50,508 nt of DNA, taken from contig JAXFDY010000133.1 of assembly GCA_034172985.1 (NCBI GenBank), positions 1-50,508 of the forward strand, given 5' to 3'. Below the pieces are notes generated by a model. That model did no database searches and was not told where the DNA came from. It saw nothing but the letters and a program-made list of their open reading frames with translations. Of the stretch, positions 7,028 to 14,485 are shown one piece after another (the first letter of the stretch is position 1; each line of letters opens with the position of its first letter). Source of the stretch: CAG-303 sp034172985 (lineage in GTDB: Bacteria; Bacillota; Clostridia; Lachnospirales; Lachnospiraceae). The position numbers and the translations under genes were made by a program.

Positions 7028-8206
7028 ATGGATAGATATAAATTGATGGCACCATGCCATTTTGGACTAGAAGCTGTATTGAAAAAAGAGATAATCGATT
7101 TGGGTTATGATATTTTATCTGTGGAAGATGGAAGAGTAACTTTTGAAGGCGATGATGAAGCTATCTGCAGGGCAAATGTCTTCTTGAGAACTGCAGAGAG
7201 AATTATGATTCAGGCAGGCAGATTTCGGGCCGTCACATATGATGAACTCTTTGAGGGAATCAAGGCTTTGGAATGGGAAAAATATATCCCGGTGGATGGG
7301 AGATTCTGGGTGACAAAGGCATCTTCTATTAAAAGTAAATTATTTAGCCCGTCCGATATTCAGAGAATCGCAAAAAAAGCTATGGTAGAGCGGTTAAAGA
7401 GTAAGTATGCAGTAAACTGGTTTGAAGAGTCCGGAGCAGAATATCCGGTTAGGATATTCATGTTTAAAGATGAAGCGATTATTGGTATAGATACATCAGG
7501 AGAATCCCTTCATAAACGGGGATATCGGAAGTTATCTTCCAAGGCACCGATATCGGAAACATTGGCAGCAGCTTTGATTATGCTGACACCATGGAAAAAA
7601 GACAGGATTTTGGTAGATCCTTTTTGTGGAAGCGGAACATTTCCCATTGAGGCAGCTATGATGGCAGCAGATATGGCTCCTGGTATGAACAGAGCATTTT
7701 TGTCTGAAAAGTGGACAAATCTTATTCCGAAGAAAAGATGGTATGAAACATTGGATGAAGCGAATGATCTTGTAGATACCAGTGTGGAGACAGATATTCA
7801 GGGTTATGATTTAGATGGAGATATGGTCAGAATCGCACGTCAGAATGCAGAGCTGGCGGGGGTGGAATCTATGATTCATTTCCAGCAGAGGGATATCAGA
7901 GATTTAAGTCATAGTAAGAAATATGGTTTTATAGTTACCAATCCTCCGTATGGAGAGCGGCTGGAGGAGAAAGCTGATTTGCCGGAATTATATCGTTGTA
8001 TTGGGGAACGGTTCCAGAAACTGGAGGATTGGTCTGCATTTATTATTACATCTTATGAAGATGCAGAAAAGTATATGGGGTTGAAGGCTGATAAAAATAG
8101 AAAGATTTATAATGGTATGATAAAAACATATTATTATCAGTTTATGGGAAAGAAGCCTCCAAAGAGAGGAAAACAGGAATCAGTCGTACAGGCTTTTGTG
8201 GAGTAA
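7028..8206 (+). CDS. THUMP-domain class I RNA methyltransferase (RlmL N-domain/YpsC-like)
   Basis: The protein of 392 residues has an N-terminal ferredoxin-like plus THUMP region at about 1-160 (starting YKLMAPCHFGLEAVLKKEI). This is followed by a Rossmann methyltransferase with the SAM loop DPFCGSGTFPIEAAMMA at about 198-215 and the catalytic NPPYGER motif near 307. This is the arrangement of enzymes that make N2-methylguanosine in 23S rRNA. TGGAG lies upstream of the ATG. It heads a compact run through position 11018. Confidence 0.92.
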   Translation: MDRYKLMAPCHFGLEAVLKKEIIDLGYDILSVEDGRVTFEGDDEAICRANVFLRTAERIMIQAGRFRAVTYDELFEGIKALEWEKYIPVDGRFWVTKASSIKSKLFSPSDIQRIAKKAMVERLKSKYAVNWFEESGAEYPVRIFMFKDEAIIGIDTSGESLHKRGYRKLSSKAPISETLAAALIMLTPWKKDRILVDPFCGSGTFPIEAAMMAADMAPGMNRAFLSEKWTNLIPKKRWYETLDEANDLVDTSVETDIQGYDLDGDMVRIARQNAELAGVESMIHFQQRDIRDLSHSKKYGFIVTNPPYGERLEEKADLPELYRCIGERFQKLEDWSAFIITSYEDAEKYMGLKADKNRKIYNGMIKTYYYQFMGKKPPKRGKQESVVQAFVE

Positions 8207-8221
8207 AGCCGGAGGAAAAAG

Positions 8222-9928
8222 ATGAAGAACAGGGTGTATATTTTTTTAGCAATATTATTTATATGCTTAACTGGGTATTTGACATTCAGGGGAAGTGCAA
8301 AGGCGGAATACATTGCCCAGGGCTATGTAGTAGAAAATATTGCAGATGAATGGAAAAGCACAATTTCCTTTAGTGTAAACAACAGTAATTTCTTTTTGAA
8401 TGTGGATGGTGTGGAAGTCAATGCCAGAGACAGAGGAATTTACATGGATACTACGATGGTATTTATGATACCATATAAGGAATACAGAGATTTATTTAAT
8501 TGTGCCGTAAATTTATATGATGGAAATAGATTGGTCATAGAAAAGGGAAATATTGAAATTCAGTTGAAGCTGGATAGCAGTGAAATTATTGTGAATGATA
8601 TTAAATATGTCATGAATGCGTCAGTGACCAAAAAGGATAATATGGTGTATGTGCCTATAGATGCTGCTGTCCGGGGACTGGGATACACATGCAATTGGGA
8701 TGTGAATACGAATACAGCCACAATTATCAGCAACAGTGCAGATGGTAATATTGCGCTGCCTTTCCGGTATAGTTATGTAGATGAAAATAAAACGACAGAG
8801 GTGCGGACACAAGGGGCTCTTGGTACATGTTGGGCAATGGCAGCACTGACTGCGTTGGAAACATCTTTAATGCCGGAGGAGAAGCTGACTTTTTCTGTTG
8901 ATCATATGTCTTTATGTAATTCCTTTAATCTGAATCAATATGAAGGAGGTTCAAGTACCATGTCCACAGCTTATCTGCTGGCTTGGCAGGGACCTGTATT
9001 GGAGAAAGATGATCCATATGGAGACGGAAAGACAAATGAGGATTTGACACCGGTAAAGCATGTACAGGAAATACAGATGATTGAGTCAAAAGATTTGCAG
9101 AAGATTAAGGAAATGGTATATAAGTATGGAGGGGTACAGAGTTCCCTTTATACAACAATGTTAAATTCTACAGATTATTCCCGCTATTATAATGCAGATA
9201 CATATGCATATTGCTATGTGGGAATGGAAAAGCCAAATCATGATGTAGTCATTATCGGATGGGATGATAATTATCCAAAAGAAAATTTCAATACCAATAT
9301 AGAGAGTGATGGTGCATTTATCTGTCAGAACAGCTGGGGCACCGACTTTGGTGACAATGGTATTTTTTATGTTTCATATTATGATTCTAATATCGGTATG
9401 CACAATATTGTGTATACAAAAGTAGAGGATGTGGACAACTATACAAATATTTACCAGACTGATTTGTGCGGATGGGTCGGCAGACTTGGCTATGAGAGAG
9501 AAGAAGCATGGTTTTCAAATGTATACACAGCTAGAGAGACAGAGTTTCTCAGTGCTGCCGGATTTTATGCTACAGGTGTTGGAACTGAATATGAAGTCTA
9601 TGTATGTACAAACTATCAGGATGTGAATTCTTTGAATGGAGAGTTGCAGAAAGTAGCCTCAGGAAGCTTTGTGAATGAGGGATATTACACGGTAGAGTTT
9701 GATGAAATGATACAGGTGACTGCTGGTGATCAGTTTGCAGTGGTAGTAAAAATCAGGACACCAAATGCCACAAGACCGGTAGCGGTAGAATATGTCAGTG
9801 AATATTATACGGAAACAGTAGATATTTCAGACGGGGAAGGATACGTCAGTGCAGATGGAAATGAGTGGGTTAGAACTGAAGATTCATATGCCTGTAATAT
9901 TTGTCTGAAATGTTATACACGCAAGTAG
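8222..9928 (+). CDS. Secreted C1 (papain-family) peptidase with stalk and lectin-like domains
   Basis: This exported protein of 568 residues has a signal or anchor segment at 4-27. A domain at about 30-175 resembles the copper amine oxidase N-terminal-type stalk (VDGVEVNARDRGIYMDTTMV). The papain domain follows, with Gln197 and Cys203 (QGALGTCWAMAAL), His340 (NHDVVIIGWDD) and Asn370 (QNSWGTDFGDNGIFYVSYYD). The C-terminal 150 residues match the lectin-like domain attached to clostridial C1 peptidases. All catalytic residues are present, so it should be an active extracellular cysteine protease. GGAGG precedes the ATG, 15 bases after the methyltransferase gene. Target unknown. Confidence 0.9.
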   Translation: MKNRVYIFLAILFICLTGYLTFRGSAKAEYIAQGYVVENIADEWKSTISFSVNNSNFFLNVDGVEVNARDRGIYMDTTMVFMIPYKEYRDLFNCAVNLYDGNRLVIEKGNIEIQLKLDSSEIIVNDIKYVMNASVTKKDNMVYVPIDAAVRGLGYTCNWDVNTNTATIISNSADGNIALPFRYSYVDENKTTEVRTQGALGTCWAMAALTALETSLMPEEKLTFSVDHMSLCNSFNLNQYEGGSSTMSTAYLLAWQGPVLEKDDPYGDGKTNEDLTPVKHVQEIQMIESKDLQKIKEMVYKYGGVQSSLYTTMLNSTDYSRYYNADTYAYCYVGMEKPNHDVVIIGWDDNYPKENFNTNIESDGAFICQNSWGTDFGDNGIFYVSYYDSNIGMHNIVYTKVEDVDNYTNIYQTDLCGWVGRLGYEREEAWFSNVYTARETEFLSAAGFYATGVGTEYEVYVCTNYQDVNSLNGELQKVASGSFVNEGYYTVEFDEMIQVTAGDQFAVVVKIRTPNATRPVAVEYVSEYYTETVDISDGEGYVSADGNEWVRTEDSYACNICLKCYTRK

Positions 9929-9946
9929 GAAAAGAGGATACGATAA

Positions 9947-10555
9947 ATGTCAAAAAAAATTATATTTGCCACAACAAATGAAGGAAAAATGAAAGAAATC
10001 AGAATGATTATGGATGATCCGGATATCGAACTTGTATCTTTGAAGGATGCAGGGATTAAAGCCGATATTGAAGAAAATGGTACTACATTTGAGGAGAATG
10101 CCATTATTAAAGCAAAAGCTATATGTGAAATGACAGGACAACTGGTTCTTGCGGATGATTCCGGACTGGAAGTAGATTATATGGATAAGGCGCCGGGGGT
10201 TTATTCTGCTCGTTATCTGGGCGAAGATACCCCTTATAGCGTCAAAAATCAGGCTATTTTAGATCGGCTAAAGGACGCTGTGGGAGACGAGCGGAGTGCA
10301 AGATTTGTATGTGCAATAGCCGCAGCTTTTCCAGATGGAAGAGTAATTACTACAAGAGGAACTATTGAAGGATTCATTGGATTCGAAGAAAAGGGAGAAA
10401 ATGGGTTTGGTTATGATCCATTATTGTATGTTCCTGAGTATGGAATGACTACGGGAGAAATGAGTCCTGAAATGAAGAATAAAATAAGTCACAGAGGCAA
10501 AGCATTGGAATTAATGAAGGTAAAATTGAAGAATGAAGATTTTAATTGTAAGTGA
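9947..10555 (+). CDS. rdgB: XTP/dITP diphosphatase (non-canonical purine NTP pyrophosphatase)
   Basis: This 202-residue HAM1/RdgB-family enzyme hydrolyses XTP, ITP and dITP to monophosphates to keep deaminated purines out of nucleic acids. Diagnostic segments are the N-terminal IIFATTNEGKMKEI, LADDSGLEVDYMDKAPGVYS near residue 65, GFGYDPLLYVPEYG, and the C-terminal SHRGKAL. The length is normal. Its last 23 bases overlap the start of the next gene, indicating translational coupling. Confidence 0.95.
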   Translation: MSKKIIFATTNEGKMKEIRMIMDDPDIELVSLKDAGIKADIEENGTTFEENAIIKAKAICEMTGQLVLADDSGLEVDYMDKAPGVYSARYLGEDTPYSVKNQAILDRLKDAVGDERSARFVCAIAAAFPDGRVITTRGTIEGFIGFEEKGENGFGYDPLLYVPEYGMTTGEMSPEMKNKISHRGKALELMKVKLKNEDFNCK

Positions 10556-11018
10556 TACTCATGGTAGATTGGGAAATGTGGAAATGGTATTGGAAAAGGT
10601 AAAACCCATAGATATGATGATTCATTGTGGGGATATAGAGCGGGACGAAGAATATCTGAGAATGATAGCCGGCTGTCCTGTGTATATGGTATCGGGTAAT
10701 AATGACTGGGGACTTGCTCTGGATAGAGAACTTATGATTCAAATAGGTAAATACAGAGTAATGGTTACCCATGGGCATCATTATTCCGTATATTATGACT
10801 TGAACGCTTTGGCTCAGGTTGCAAAAGATAAAGGAGCAGATGTTGTGATGTTTGGACATACCCATGTTCCGGCGATTGAAAGAATAGATGGTATTACTCT
10901 TGTTAATCCGGGTAGCTTGACGCTTCCAAGGCAATATGGCCGGGTTCCAACATACGCTTTTATGGAAATCGATGAAGATGGTGAAGCACATTTTACAATT
11001 TCAGAACTGAGCTTATAA
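10533..11018 (+). CDS. YfcE/MJ0936-type metallophosphoesterase
   Basis: The 161-residue protein has the calcineurin-like metal-binding motifs in order: SDTHG (6-10), HCGDIE (31-36), SGNND (55-59), THGHHY (about 81-86) and GHTHVP (about 110-115). This is the small phosphodiesterase family often found beside rdgB. The start lies inside rdgB in another frame, so translation is coupled. The physiological substrate is unknown. Confidence 0.93.
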   Translation: MKILIVSDTHGRLGNVEMVLEKVKPIDMMIHCGDIERDEEYLRMIAGCPVYMVSGNNDWGLALDRELMIQIGKYRVMVTHGHHYSVYYDLNALAQVAKDKGADVVMFGHTHVPAIERIDGITLVNPGSLTLPRQYGRVPTYAFMEIDEDGEAHFTISELSL

Positions 11019-11115
11019 ATTAATTAAAAAATTTATATAAAAGTGGCTGAAAATAGCGTATTTATAAGGAAAAATGGACACTCAAAAAAAATAGAAAAAA
11101 AGTAAAAAAAAAGTG

Positions 11116-11144
11116 TTGACAAAAGTATAGGGTTGATATATAAT
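11116..11144 (+). promoter_or_regulatory. Consensus promoter of the second tRNA cluster
   Basis: A perfect TTGACA (11116-11121) and a perfect TATAAT (11139-11144) have the ideal 17-bp spacing. The leader that follows contains a CTTGTC...GACAAG stem before tRNA-Pro. Confidence 0.92.
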
Positions 11145-11197
11145 ACATCTTGTCGCTGCGAGAGAGACAAGAGGAAAGCAGTGATAAGACATCAACC

Positions 11198-11272
11198 CGG
11201 GGTGTGGCTCAGCTTGGCTAGAGCGCTTGATTTGGGATCAAGAGGTCGCAGGTTCGAATCCTGTCACCCCGA
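11198..11272 (+). tRNA. tRNA-Pro (TGG)
   Basis: The acceptor stem CGGGGTG/CACCCCG is perfect, and the stem CTTGA/TCAAG closes the loop TTTGGGA with anticodon TGG. No CCA is encoded. First gene of the six-tRNA operon. Confidence 0.95.
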
Positions 11273-11284
11273 CTTAACCTTCAT

Positions 11285-11355
11285 GCGGGTGTAGTTCAAT
11301 GGTAGAACACTAGCCTTCCAAGCTAGATACGTGGGTTCGATTCCCATCACCCGCT
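11285..11355 (+). tRNA. tRNA-Gly (TCC)
   Basis: The acceptor stem GCGGGTG/CACCCGC is perfect, the anticodon arm is CTAGC/GCTAG with loop CTTCCAA, anticodon TCC. No CCA is encoded. An 8-bp spacer hairpin follows at 11358-11376. Confidence 0.95.
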
Positions 11356-11357
11356 TT

Positions 11358-11376
11358 CACATTGCCTAGCAATGTG
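11358..11376 (+). other. Spacer hairpin between tRNA-Gly and tRNA-Arg
   Basis: CACATTGC and GCAATGTG pair perfectly over 8 bp around a CTA loop, with no T-run. It is one of several short stems that fill the spacers between tRNAs in this operon. Confidence 0.5.
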
Positions 11377-11393
11377 CAGTCATCACAGATTGT

Positions 11394-11467
<74 letters not shown>

Positions 11468-11497
11468 TTGATCCGGGAATGAATCCTGGAGGCCTAT

Positions 11498-11572
11498 GGT
11501 GGGTATAGCGCAGTTGGTTAGCGCGCCAGATTGTGGCTCTGGAGGCCCAGGGTTCGAATCCCTGTATCCACC
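11498..11572 (+). tRNA. tRNA-His (GTG)
   Basis: The acceptor stem GTGGGTA/TATCCAC is extended by the encoded G at position -1 (11498) facing the discriminator C (11572), the hallmark of tRNA-His. The anticodon is GTG. No CCA is encoded. Confidence 0.95.
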
Positions 11573-11573
11573 C

Positions 11574-11589
11574 TCTTACGAAAGTAAGA
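11574..11589 (+). other. GAAA-tetraloop spacer hairpin after tRNA-His
   Basis: TCTTAC and GTAAGA form a 6-bp stem capped by GAAA. It has the same design as 606-621 in the other tRNA cluster. Confidence 0.5.
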
Positions 11590-11590
11590 T

Positions 11591-11608
11591 TATCGCCAAG
11601 CAGTAGGC
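11591..11608 (+). repeat. Partial tRNA-Gln duplication (D-arm fragment)
   Basis: TATCGCCAAGCAGTAGGC repeats the D-arm segment of the adjacent tRNA-Gln (11616-11634) with one substitution and one missing base, 25 bases upstream. It lacks the rest of the cloverleaf, so it is a relic of duplication or replication slippage. Confidence 0.6.
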
Positions 11609-11610
11609 CT

Positions 11611-11683
11611 AGGGCTATCGCCAAGCGGTAAGGCACAGGACTTTGACTCCTGCATCTCGTTGGTTCGAATCCAACTAGCCCTG
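11611..11683 (+). tRNA. tRNA-Gln (TTG)
   Basis: The acceptor stem AGGGCTA/TAGCCCT is perfect and begins with A, which is less common but known for Gln. The stem CAGGA/TCCTG closes the loop CTTTGAC with anticodon TTG. No CCA is encoded. Confidence 0.95.
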
Positions 11684-11724
11684 TTAGCAGGGAATGACGA
11701 ACCTGCGAAAAAAATTAATAACAT

Positions 11725-11797
11725 GGGATACTAGCTCAGTCGGTAGAGCACTTGACTTTTAATCAAGTTGTCCCGGGTTCGATTCCCGGGTGTCTCA
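11725..11797 (+). tRNA. tRNA-Lys (TTT)
   Basis: The acceptor stem GGGATAC/GTGTCTC has two G-T-type pairs, and the anticodon arm CTTGA/TCAAG carries the loop CTTTTAA with anticodon TTT. Last tRNA of the operon; a terminator starts nine bases later. Confidence 0.95.
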
Positions 11798-11805
11798 TTA
11801 AAGTG

Positions 11806-11849
11806 AAACCCCTCAAATACTCTGATATGGAGTGTTTGAGGGGTTTTTG
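11806..11849 (+). terminator. Terminator of the second tRNA cluster
   Basis: AAACCCCTCAAATACTC pairs with GAGTGTTTGAGGGGTTT (one G-T) around a short loop, followed by Ts. Its right arm forms the first codons of the open frame that follows, which suggests that frame is truncated. Confidence 0.9.
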
Positions 11850-12353
11850 TCCAAAGCTGTGGTGGATACGCTTATTATCAGGACAGTAAATACTGTAAAG
11901 ATGGCATTATTGTTTTGCCCGGCACTTTCTCCATTATTTTATGCACTTTACATAGCGGCAGGATTTACAGATATGATTGATGGAATGGTCGCAAGAAAAA
12001 CAAATACAGTCAGCGAATTTGGTTCCAAACTAGACACTATGGCAGATTTTGTTTTGGTTGTTGTATGCCTGATAAAGCTGATTCCCATATTGAATATTAC
12101 AATTTGGGTCTATGTATGGGTTGTCATAATTGCATTCATCAAAGTAATCAATGTTGTTTCTGGATACGTTGTCCAAAAGAAGTTTGTAGCAGCTCATACT
12201 GTTATGAATAAAGTTACAGGGGCGGTATTATTTATTTTTCCGCTTACATTGTTGATTATTGAATTGAAATATAGTGCAGTAGTTGTCTGCTTATTTGCAA
12301 CATTTGCAGCGGTACAAGAAGGACATTATATTAGGACGGGAAGAGAGGTATAA
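11832..12353 (+). CDS. CDP-alcohol phosphatidyltransferase family protein, probably 5'-truncated
   Basis: The frame matches the family from about its tenth residue onward. It has a first hydrophobic helix with the family's IRTV segment and the catalytic pattern FTDMIDGMVARKTNTVSEFG followed by SKLDTMAD, i.e. the D(x)2DG(x)2AR(x)8G(x)3D(x)3D signature in full. Further transmembrane helices follow. Such enzymes make phospholipids by displacing CMP from CDP-diacylglycerol. The earliest in-frame start is a GTG inside the tRNA terminator, with no ribosome binding site. The usual N-terminal opening (of the IPNLLTLIR type) is missing. I infer that the 5' end was lost in a rearrangement after tRNA-Lys; it may be a decaying pseudogene or translated poorly. 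Confidence 0.6.
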   Translation: MFEGFLSKAVVDTLIIRTVNTVKMALLFCPALSPLFYALYIAAGFTDMIDGMVARKTNTVSEFGSKLDTMADFVLVVVCLIKLIPILNITIWVYVWVVIIAFIKVINVVSGYVVQKKFVAAHTVMNKVTGAVLFIFPLTLLIIELKYSAVVVCLFATFAAVQEGHYIRTGREV

Positions 12354-12381
12354 GAGGAAGCTATCTGATTGGATATCAAAG

Positions 12382-12425
12382 CAAGAAAAGTGCCATTCCG
12401 TTGGGAATGACACTTTTCTTTTTTA
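12382..12425. terminator. Bidirectional terminator between the phosphatidyltransferase gene and rfbD
   Basis: AAGAAAAGTG-CATTCC and GGAATGACACTTTTCTT form a long stem with Ts on the plus side and As on the other, placed exactly between two convergent genes. Confidence 0.9.
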
Positions 12426-13340
12426 AAATTCAATTTCTTTCAGATAACGTTCTAAAGCATTCTGCCAGGTTGGAAGAGGCTGGAATCCATTTTCGACCAG
12501 CTTGCTTTTATCCAAACGGCTGTTGAAAGGTCTGGCAGCTTTTGAAATGCCATATTCTTCTGTTGTTACAGGTGTAACAGTCAGACAATCTTCTGAATAT
12601 TCTTTGTGACCAAGCTTTTCGGCCTGTGCAAATATTTCTTTCGCAAAGTCATACCAGCTGATATAACCTCCTTCATTGGTGGCATGATAGTAACCATATT
12701 TCTCTGTCTCTATCATATCAACAAGAAGTCTTGCAAGATCATAAGTGTAAGTTGGCGTGCCGATCTGATCGTTTACCACTTTCAGCTTATTATGTGTTTT
12801 AGCTACTTTCAGCATGGTTTTGATAAAATTATTTCCATTTACACCAAATACCCAGGCAATGCGGACAATAAAGTATTTATCAAGCGTATTTGCAACTGCA
12901 AGCTCTCCGTCAAGTTTACTCTGTCCATAGACATTTAAAGGCTTATATTCCTTAAAATCGGCTTTCCATGGCTCAGTTCCCTGGCCGTCAAAAACATAAT
13001 CAGTACTGATATAGACCATCTTGGCATCCAGCTCTTTGCAGACATTGGCGATATTTTGTGTTCCACCTACATTGATGTCACGCACTTTCTGGATTTTATC
13101 TTCATCTTCTGCTAAATCCACCGCAGTCCATGCCGCACAGTGAACCACAACATCAGGATGAATCTCTAAGAGTACTTTTTTTACACAATCTGCGTCGGTA
13201 ATATCCATAGATACATAAGGCATACTACCGCTGTAATCTTCTGCAATATCACTTCCGATACCGTCATATCCACGTTTTGCCAGCTCATTCATCACATCAT
13301 GACCAAGCTGACCGGCAACACCGGTTACAAATATTTTCAT
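12423..13340 (-). CDS. rfbD: dTDP-4-dehydrorhamnose reductase
   Basis: The 305-residue short-chain dehydrogenase/reductase converts dTDP-4-keto-L-rhamnose to dTDP-L-rhamnose, the donor for cell-surface polysaccharide. It shows the NAD(P)-binding GVAGQLGHDV at 7-16, the VDLAEDE motif, the catalytic Thr-Tyr-Lys set (YISTDYVFDG near 104-113, YGQSKLDGE near 137-145), and the C-terminal SRLDKSKL segment. GGGGGC precedes ATG 13340, 12 bases after rfbB. The pathway also needs rfbA and rfbC, which are not in this window. Confidence 0.94.
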   Translation of the reverse strand: MKIFVTGVAGQLGHDVMNELAKRGYDGIGSDIAEDYSGSMPYVSMDITDADCVKKVLLEIHPDVVVHCAAWTAVDLAEDEDKIQKVRDINVGGTQNIANVCKELDAKMVYISTDYVFDGQGTEPWKADFKEYKPLNVYGQSKLDGELAVANTLDKYFIVRIAWVFGVNGNNFIKTMLKVAKTHNKLKVVNDQIGTPTYTYDLARLLVDMIETEKYGYYHATNEGGYISWYDFAKEIFAQAEKLGHKEYSEDCLTVTPVTTEEYGISKAARPFNSRLDKSKLVENGFQPLPTWQNALERYLKEIEF

Positions 13341-13352
13341 TAATATTGCCCC

Positions 13353-14375
13353 CTAACCTCTGTTTGAGTACATTTTTTCATAGTAATTCTGATATTCTCC
13401 GGAGATGATTGTTTCCCACCATTCTCTGTTGTCCAGATACCACTGGATTGTCTTCTTGATACCATCGGCAAATTTTGTTTCAGGAAGCCATCCAAGTTCA
13501 TTGTGAATCTTTGTTGGATCAATTGCATATCTCATATCATGTCCCTTACGGTCAGTTACATAAGTAATGAGACTTTCTGGTTTTCCCAGCTCTTTGCAGA
13601 TAATCTTTACGATATCGATATTCTTCATTTCATTATGACCACCGATATTGTAAACTTCGCCTACACGTCCTTTGTGGATAATCAGATCAATAGCTTTACA
13701 GTGGTCTTCTACATATAACCAGTCACGGACATTTTCACCTTTTCCATATACAGGAAGTGGTTTGTCATTTAAAGCATTTGCAATCATCAGAGGAATCAGT
13801 TTCTCTGGGAAATGATATGGACCATAGTTGTTTGAGCAGCGGCTGATTGTGACAGGGAGACCATAGGTTCTGTGATAAGCGAGAACAAGTAAATCTGCAC
13901 CAGCTTTTGAAGAACTGTAAGGGCTGCTTGTATGGATTGGAGTTTCTTCTGTGAAGAATAAGTCAGGTCTGTCTAATGGAAGATCGCCGTATACTTCATC
14001 GGTAGAAACCTGATGATAACGTGTGATACCATATTTTCTGCAGGCATCCATCAGTACAGCAGTACCTTTGATATTTGTATCAAGGAAGACTTCCGGATTC
14101 TCAATTGAACGGTCTACATGGCTTTCTGCTGCAAAGTTTACAACGATATCAGGGTGTTCTTCTTCAAATAATTTATAAACAGCTTCCCTGTCTGTGATAC
14201 TTTCCTTTACAAAACGGAAGTTTGGGTTGTCCATAACAGGAGCAAGTGTAGATAAATTACCTGCATATGTTAAGCAGTCTAAACATACGATGCGATAATC
14301 AGGATATTTGTTTAACATATGGAATACAAAATTGCTGCCGATAAATCCGGCACCGCCAGTAACGATAATTGTCAT
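13353..14375 (-). CDS. rfbB: dTDP-glucose 4,6-dehydratase
   Basis: This 340-residue enzyme makes dTDP-4-keto-6-deoxyglucose. Motifs are the nucleotide-binding GGAGFIGSNF (7-16), NFAAESHVDRSIENP, STDEVYGDL (with the Thr-Asp-Glu catalytic residues near 120), YSSSKAGADLLV (catalytic Tyr-Lys) and RCSNNYGPYHFPEKLIPLMI. AAGGAGAT precedes ATG 14375. It forms an operon with rfbD and has its own promoter upstream with an unusual 19-bp spacer. Confidence 0.95.
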   Translation of the reverse strand: MTIIVTGGAGFIGSNFVFHMLNKYPDYRIVCLDCLTYAGNLSTLAPVMDNPNFRFVKESITDREAVYKLFEEEHPDIVVNFAAESHVDRSIENPEVFLDTNIKGTAVLMDACRKYGITRYHQVSTDEVYGDLPLDRPDLFFTEETPIHTSSPYSSSKAGADLLVLAYHRTYGLPVTISRCSNNYGPYHFPEKLIPLMIANALNDKPLPVYGKGENVRDWLYVEDHCKAIDLIIHKGRVGEVYNIGGHNEMKNIDIVKIICKELGKPESLITYVTDRKGHDMRYAIDPTKIHNELGWLPETKFADGIKKTIQWYLDNREWWETIISGEYQNYYEKMYSNRG

Positions 14376-14425
14376 AATGATAATCTCCTTTTCAATTTAG
14401 TTATATAATTGTTCTTTGTGATTGC

Positions 14426-14456
14426 ATTATAAAAGGTGACGTAAGGTAACTTGCAA
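14426..14456 (-). promoter_or_regulatory. Promoter of rfbBD with 19-bp (MerR-type) spacer
   Basis: On the minus strand TTGCAA (14456-14451) and a perfect TATAAT (14431-14426) are 19 bp apart. The spacer carries repeated AAGGT elements (read on the plus strand as AAGGTGACGTAAGGTAACTT). This spacing is typical of promoters activated by MerR proteins, and a MerR-domain gene lies directly upstream. Confidence 0.6.
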
Positions 14457-14485
14457 GCACTTTTTTTAAAATTTTACATTTTTGT

